DNA from: Vibrio sp. LaRot3
Lineage (GTDB): Bacteria > Pseudomonadota > Gammaproteobacteria > Enterobacterales > Vibrionaceae
Assembly (NCBI RefSeq): GCF_027587025.1
Contig: NZ_JAPPTI010000001.1
Coordinates: 1,364,001 to 1,428,000, forward strand
Length of the DNA: 64,000 nt
Direction of reading: 5' to 3'
Below the pieces are notes generated by a model. That model was not told where the DNA came from. It saw nothing but the letters and a program-made list of their open reading frames with translations, and did no database searches. Within the stretch, counting starts at the first letter, position 1. Every line of letters begins with the position of its first letter. Position numbers and translations under genes: made by a program. Shown here piece by piece: positions 60,072 to 64,000 of the stretch.

Positions 60072-60863
60072 ATGTCGTCACTCGTCGAACTCGACACCAT
60101 CTCCGTACAGTTTGATGGCCGTAAAGTCCTGGATAACGTTAGCTTATCTTTAAGCCGAGGTGAGATTACCACCCTTGTAGGCCCAAACGGTGCAGGTAAA
60201 TCCACACTGGTAAAAGTTTTACTCGGACTACAGAAGTCGTACCAAGGGAAAATAAATAAACCCAAAGGTCTTAAAATCGGCTACGTACCACAAAAGCTAA
60301 AACTTAATGATTCACTGCCGCTTAACGTAACCCGTTTTCTCTCTTTAGCTGGGCGCTATAGCCAGCAAGAGATATTGGAAGCGTTAAAGCTGGTTGGTGC
60401 TGAGCACCTTATCAAATCGAATATGCACGCTTTGTCTGGCGGTGAAAACCAGCGCGTGATGCTTGCGCGTGCACTGCTGCAACGCCCAGGCTTACTTGTA
60501 TTGGATGAGCCAGCTCAAGGTGTAGATGTTCAGGGACAGATCGACCTTTACGATCTGATTAATACCATTCGCCATCGTTTTAACTGCGCGGTATTTATGG
60601 TGTCGCATGATCTCCATTTAGTAATGGCTAAAACCGATCATGTCATTTGTCTGCATCATCATATTTGTTGCTCAGGCGCGCCAGCAACGATTACCCAACA
60701 CCCAAAATATATCGCGCTATTTGGCCATCATTCACCGCAAGAAAGTTTGGCTTTTTACCATCACCAGCATAGCCATCATCACCATGACTTAGCCGGTCAG
60801 CCGGTTTCTGGAGAGGCGGATAACTGTTCACATCACTCTCACGGGCACCATCACCATGATTGA
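60072..60863 (+). CDS. znuC: Zinc ABC transporter ATP-binding protein
   Basis: ATPase of the zinc importer. 263 residues: Walker [10 protein letters not shown] (37-45), signature [15 protein letters not shown], Walker [13 protein letters not shown], switch His [10 protein letters not shown], and a His-rich C-terminus with repeated HH (about 223-263, ending HSHGHHHHD), typical of ZnuC. Overlaps znuB by 8 bases. Confidence 0.95.
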   Translation: MSSLVELDTISVQFDGRKVLDNVSLSLSRGEITTLVGPNGAGKSTLVKVLLGLQKSYQGKINKPKGLKIGYVPQKLKLNDSLPLNVTRFLSLAGRYSQQEILEALKLVGAEHLIKSNMHALSGGENQRVMLARALLQRPGLLVLDEPAQGVDVQGQIDLYDLINTIRHRFNCAVFMVSHDLHLVMAKTDHVICLHHHICCSGAPATITQHPKYIALFGHHSPQESLAFYHHQHSHHHHDLAGQPVSGEADNCSHHSHGHHHHD

Positions 60864-61638
60864 GTTTCTATTACCTTCTATTATTGCTGGCCTTGGCATC
60901 GCACTCATTGCTGGCCCGCTTGGCTCGTTTGTCGTTTGGCGAAAAATGGCCTATTTCGGTGATACCCTAGCCCATGCTTCATTAATGGGTTTGGCACTTG
61001 GCTTCTTACTAGACATCAATTTATATCTAGCGCTCGTTATTTGCTGTTTAGCCTTGGCCGTGATTCTAGTGACATTGCAAAAACAGCAGTTAGTTGCAAC
61101 AGATACGTTACTGGGCATTCTTGCTCACAGTGCTTTATCACTTGGCTTAGTGGCAGTCAGTTTCCTTGATAATGTTCGAATTGATTTAATGAGTTACTTA
61201 TTCGGAGACTTATTAGCCGTTTCACCGACTGATTTGATTTTCATTTATTCAGGCGCAGTTGCTGTCGCCATTGTATTAGCGATTTTTTGGCGTCCGCTTC
61301 TATCAACGACTGTCAACGAAGACCTTGCAGCAGTTGAAGGCCATAACACCGATTTAATGCGTCTTATCTTGATGTTATTAGTGGGCATGGTGATTGCTGT
61401 CGGTATGAAGTTCGTCGGCGCTCTGATCATGACCTCTTTGCTAATCATTCCAGCGGCAACAGCTCGACGCTTTGCACAAACACCAGAACAAATGGCGTTG
61501 ATAGCCTCAGTTATCGGCTCTATCGCCGTACTGCTTGGCTTAAGCATGTCTTGGCACTTTGATACCCCAGCAGGCCCATCGGTGGTTATCAGTGCGACCG
61601 CAATGTTCCTACTTGGCCAAATGAAGAAAGTCGCTTAA
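60856..61638 (+). CDS. znuB: Zinc ABC transporter permease
   Basis: Membrane subunit of ZnuABC, ABC-3 family. 260 residues, about seven to eight membrane helices; signature [19 protein letters not shown] and [20 protein letters not shown]. Translation coupled to znuC. Followed by a bidirectional terminator shared with purF. Confidence 0.95.
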   Translation: MIEFLLPSIIAGLGIALIAGPLGSFVVWRKMAYFGDTLAHASLMGLALGFLLDINLYLALVICCLALAVILVTLQKQQLVATDTLLGILAHSALSLGLVAVSFLDNVRIDLMSYLFGDLLAVSPTDLIFIYSGAVAVAIVLAIFWRPLLSTTVNEDLAAVEGHNTDLMRLILMLLVGMVIAVGMKFVGALIMTSLLIIPAATARRFAQTPEQMALIASVIGSIAVLLGLSMSWHFDTPAGPSVVISATAMFLLGQMKKVA

Positions 61639-61655
61639 ATAGCAAAACCAATACA

Positions 61656-61690
61656 CAAAAAAGGCTTCCAAGATGGAAGCCTTTCTTTTA
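61656..61690. terminator. Bidirectional terminator between znuB and purF
   Basis: Perfect stem AAAGGCTTCCA / TGGAAGCCTTT with an AGA loop, A-run before and T-rich after. Between convergent genes. Confidence 0.88.
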
Positions 61691-61710
61691 TCTCTTGCAC
61701 ACTAATCTGG

Positions 61711-63225
61711 TTATGCGCCTTCGTTGTGCAGCTCTAGGTTAACGAGCTCTTGCTGAATCTCGCGTTGTACTTTCGCATCATCACTACGTAGTGACTCTAA
61801 GTACTCCAAGTATTGCTGTGAGATATCGCCAGTCACGTATTCGCCACTAAATACCGACGTTTCAAATTTAGCGATATCACGATTACCTGAACCAACAGCG
61901 TCAACCAAATCTTCAATGGTTTGGAAGATAAGCTCGTCAGCACCGATTTGCTTACAAATCTGATCATTATCACGGCCATGAGCAATTAGCTCGTTTGCGC
62001 TAGGCATGTCGATACCATAAACGTTCGGGAAGCGAATCTCTGGAGCAGCTGACACCATGAAGACTTTTTTAGCACCTGAATCACGAGCCATCTCAATAAT
62101 CTGCTCTGATGTAGTACCACGTACAATCGAGTCATCAACCAGAAGAACGTTTTTGTCCTTAAACTCTGAACGAATAGCGTTAAGTTTGCGGCGAACTGAT
62201 TTCTTACGTTGCTGCTGACCCGGCATAATAAAGGTACGGCCAACATAACGGTTCTTAACAAAACCTTGGCGGTACGGCTTATCAATCGCTTGAGCAATTT
62301 GCAGTGCAATGTCACACGAGGTTTCTGGGATAGGAATAACCACATCGATATCTAGGTGGCTGTATTCGTCACGAATACGATCACCGAGCTTTTTACCCAT
62401 TTCAACGCGAGCGCTGTAAACCGAAATTTTATCGATGAATGAATCTGGACGAGCGAAGTAAACAAACTCGAACATACATGGGTTTAGCTCTGGATTGTCG
62501 GCACATTGCTGCGTGAACAACTCACCTTCAAAGGTTGCGTAAATCGCTTCACCTGGTGCAACGTCGCGCACGAAGTCAAAACCAACGGCATCTAGCGCGA
62601 CAGACTCTGACGCCACCATGTACTCAGTACGACCATCAATTTCACGTTTACCTAGGCATAGAGGGCGAATACCTTTTGGATCGCGAAACGCAATCAAGCC
62701 GTGGCCAATGATCATCGCGACAACCGCGTATGCACCACGAATAGTACGATGAACATTCGTCACTGCACGGAAAACATCTTCAGAGTCAACATCACCACGC
62801 ACGGTATCAATCTCATGCGCAAGCACGTTAAGTAATACTTCTGAGTCCGAAGTGGTGTTTAGGTGGCGACGGTCTTTCTCAAACAATTTAGCACGAACTT
62901 CATTCGCATTAGTTAAGTTGCCGTTATGCGCCAGCGTAATACCAAATGGTGAGTTTACATAGAATGGTTGAGCTTCAGAGGCGCTCGCACTACCTGCTGT
63001 CGGGTAACGAACATGCCCAATCCCTACTGTACCTTGCAGTCGTTGCATGTGTTTTGCTTCAAACACATCTTTCACCAATCCGTTCGCTTTACGCAGACGA
63101 AAACGATTGCTTTCTATGGTACAAATACCTGCGGCATCTTGGCCACGATGCTGTAATACCGTCAATGCATCATAAATAGACTGGTTTACAGGCGTAGTGC
63201 CCACGATTCCAACAATACCACACAT
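61711..63225 (-). CDS. purF: Amidophosphoribosyltransferase
   Basis: First committed step of purine synthesis: PRPP plus glutamine to phosphoribosylamine. 504 residues. Ntn-type glutaminase start [15 protein letters not shown] with catalytic Cys2 exposed after Met removal; PRPP-binding motif [17 protein letters not shown]. 35 bases after cvpA. Repressed by PurR through the box upstream of cvpA. Confidence 0.97.
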   Translation of the reverse strand: MCGIVGIVGTTPVNQSIYDALTVLQHRGQDAAGICTIESNRFRLRKANGLVKDVFEAKHMQRLQGTVGIGHVRYPTAGSASASEAQPFYVNSPFGITLAHNGNLTNANEVRAKLFEKDRRHLNTTSDSEVLLNVLAHEIDTVRGDVDSEDVFRAVTNVHRTIRGAYAVVAMIIGHGLIAFRDPKGIRPLCLGKREIDGRTEYMVASESVALDAVGFDFVRDVAPGEAIYATFEGELFTQQCADNPELNPCMFEFVYFARPDSFIDKISVYSARVEMGKKLGDRIRDEYSHLDIDVVIPIPETSCDIALQIAQAIDKPYRQGFVKNRYVGRTFIMPGQQQRKKSVRRKLNAIRSEFKDKNVLLVDDSIVRGTTSEQIIEMARDSGAKKVFMVSAAPEIRFPNVYGIDMPSANELIAHGRDNDQICKQIGADELIFQTIEDLVDAVGSGNRDIAKFETSVFSGEYVTGDISQQYLEYLESLRSDDAKVQREIQQELVNLELHNEGA

Positions 63226-63260
63226 GTCCTAACCCTCGATTTGCGACAATGGCTGGCGCG

Positions 63261-63752
63261 TCAAGACACGCCAGATAAGAAACTCGATTTAGCTTGTAAA
63301 TGTTCGAAAAACGGACGAATAATTACTTGGAAATGTTCTACCAGCTGAGATTGTTGCCACCAGTCGTTTTGATTCAAGGTAGTAAAAATATCAACAAAGA
63401 ACAACACACCAGAGACGATCAACACGCCACGTAACGCTCCAAATACCACACCGAGTATACGGTCAGTACCAGAAAGCCCTGTTTTCTGAACAAGCTGCCG
63501 TATTAAATAGTTAACCAACGCACCGATAATCAGCGTTGCTATAAATAGTGCAGCAATTGCAGCGCCGTCCCGAATCATGTCATCTTGAATTTTAGTAAAG
63601 TACACCGCCAACCGACTGTAGTATGTACTGGCGATAAAAACAGCGCCAAACCAAATTACCAACGACAAGGCTTCTTGAACGAAACCGCGAATTAAACTGA
63701 TCACAGCCGATAGGCCGATCACACTTAAAATGACAATATCTAACCAATTCAT
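63261..63752 (-). CDS. cvpA: CvpA family membrane protein
   Basis: Colicin V production protein homologue. 163 residues with four membrane helices (about 4-22, 28-48, 62-84, 102-122) and a C-terminal amphipathic tail. In the conserved order dedD-cvpA-purF. Role in E. coli concerns envelope stress resistance; molecular function not settled. Confidence 0.93.
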   Translation of the reverse strand: MNWLDIVILSVIGLSAVISLIRGFVQEALSLVIWFGAVFIASTYYSRLAVYFTKIQDDMIRDGAAIAALFIATLIIGALVNYLIRQLVQKTGLSGTDRILGVVFGALRGVLIVSGVLFFVDIFTTLNQNDWWQQSQLVEHFQVIIRPFFEHLQAKSSFLSGVS

Positions 63753-63800
63753 GTGTATTCACATTCTAAGTTGGCGCGCATTTTAACAGAAAAAATGCCG

Positions 63801-63816
63801 ACGCAAACGTTTTCTT
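63801..63816 (-). promoter_or_regulatory. PurR box upstream of cvpA-purF
   Basis: ACGCAAACGTTTTCTT matches the PurR consensus ACGCAAACGTTTNCNT at every fixed base. It lies 49 bases before the cvpA start and touches the dedD stop codon. Confidence 0.9.
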
Positions 63817-64000
63817 AAGGATTTAGTGGTTTAAATTTAAGCAATCGGCCTTTTGAACCGGTAATTTTTTCCAATTCTAATATTTGGCGTTCTAGCTTAT
63901 TTTTTGATACATCAGGGCCGATGATCACGCGAGTAAAACCGTTTTCTAATTTGGTGTGCGCTTGATAACCACGTTTTTGCAGATCTTTCACCACATTCTT
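63815..64000 (-). CDS. dedD: SPOR-domain protein DedD, C-terminal end only
   Basis: 61 residues plus stop in frame to the window edge. The reading KNVVKDLQKRGYQAHTKL ... GFTRVIIGPDVSKNKLERQ ... LLKFKPLNP is the end of a SPOR domain, which binds denuded peptidoglycan at the septum. Position upstream of cvpA-purF identifies DedD, a division protein with an N-terminal membrane anchor not in the window. Confidence 0.85.
   Translation of the reverse strand, partial: KNVVKDLQKRGYQAHTKLENGFTRVIIGPDVSKNKLERQILELEKITGSKGRLLKFKPLNP

Overview
The window reads as core chromosome of a Vibrio (Vibrionaceae). Evidence: a polar-flagellum/chemotaxis block flhA-flhF-flhG-fliA-cheY-cheZ-cheA-cheB-parC-parP-cheW-DUF2802, in which the ParC/ParP pair is typical of vibrios; a complete system I cytochrome c maturation operon just downstream; moderate GC; and gammaproteobacterial gene pairs such as cmk-rpsA-ihfB-lapA-lapB-pyrF, dedD-cvpA-purF, feoABC and znuA/znuCB. 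I cannot name the species. No rRNA, tRNA, prophage, insertion sequence or CRISPR array was seen.

Layout. 1-5.2 kb: a truncated EamA exporter, a small NAD(P)-binding protein divergent from a LysR regulator, an unknown membrane protein, and a glutathione transferase divergent from a second LysR regulator. 5.2-9.3 kb: serS, rarA, lolA and a SEC-C protein on the minus strand, then dusC. 10.5-13.4 kb: a three-gene ABC importer of the TrpX-like class with a TrpR-like operator upstream. 13.6-17.8 kb: a methyltransferase whose ribosome binding site lies inside a long hairpin, cysB, an unknown membrane-anchored coiled-coil protein, and miaE. 17.9-24.3 kb: pyrF, lapB, lapA, ihfB, rpsA, cmk, mlaA. 24.4-31.4 kb: ccmABCDEFGHI. 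31.7-44.4 kb: the chemotaxis/flagellar block, read from a sigma-54-type promoter in front of flhA. 44.5-51.2 kb: sixA, an M16 protease, a YecM-like protein, argS and a HIT protein. 51.3-54 kb: feoABC.

54-59 kb is the least ordinary part: an 858-base gene-free stretch with a candidate small RNA ending in a strong intrinsic terminator, two small genes, and a 1121-residue membrane regulator that joins a periplasmic propeller sensor, a degenerate histidine-kinase core and an AraC-type DNA-binding domain. 59-61.6 kb is the zinc importer around a Zur-type operator. 61.7-64 kb is purF, cvpA and the end of dedD, with a PurR box.

The main functional ensembles are placement and control of the polar flagellum and chemotaxis array (FlhF/FlhG, FliA, Che proteins, ParC/ParP), heme export and ligation for c-type cytochromes (Ccm), and Fe(II)/Zn(II) uptake (Feo, Znu). 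The best leads are the candidate small RNA, the hybrid regulator, the 19-fold Glu-Pro tract of ParP together with the repeated EFEKLLDELHG motifs of CheA, the ribosome-site hairpin at 14.8 kb, and the terminator that abuts the mlaA start.
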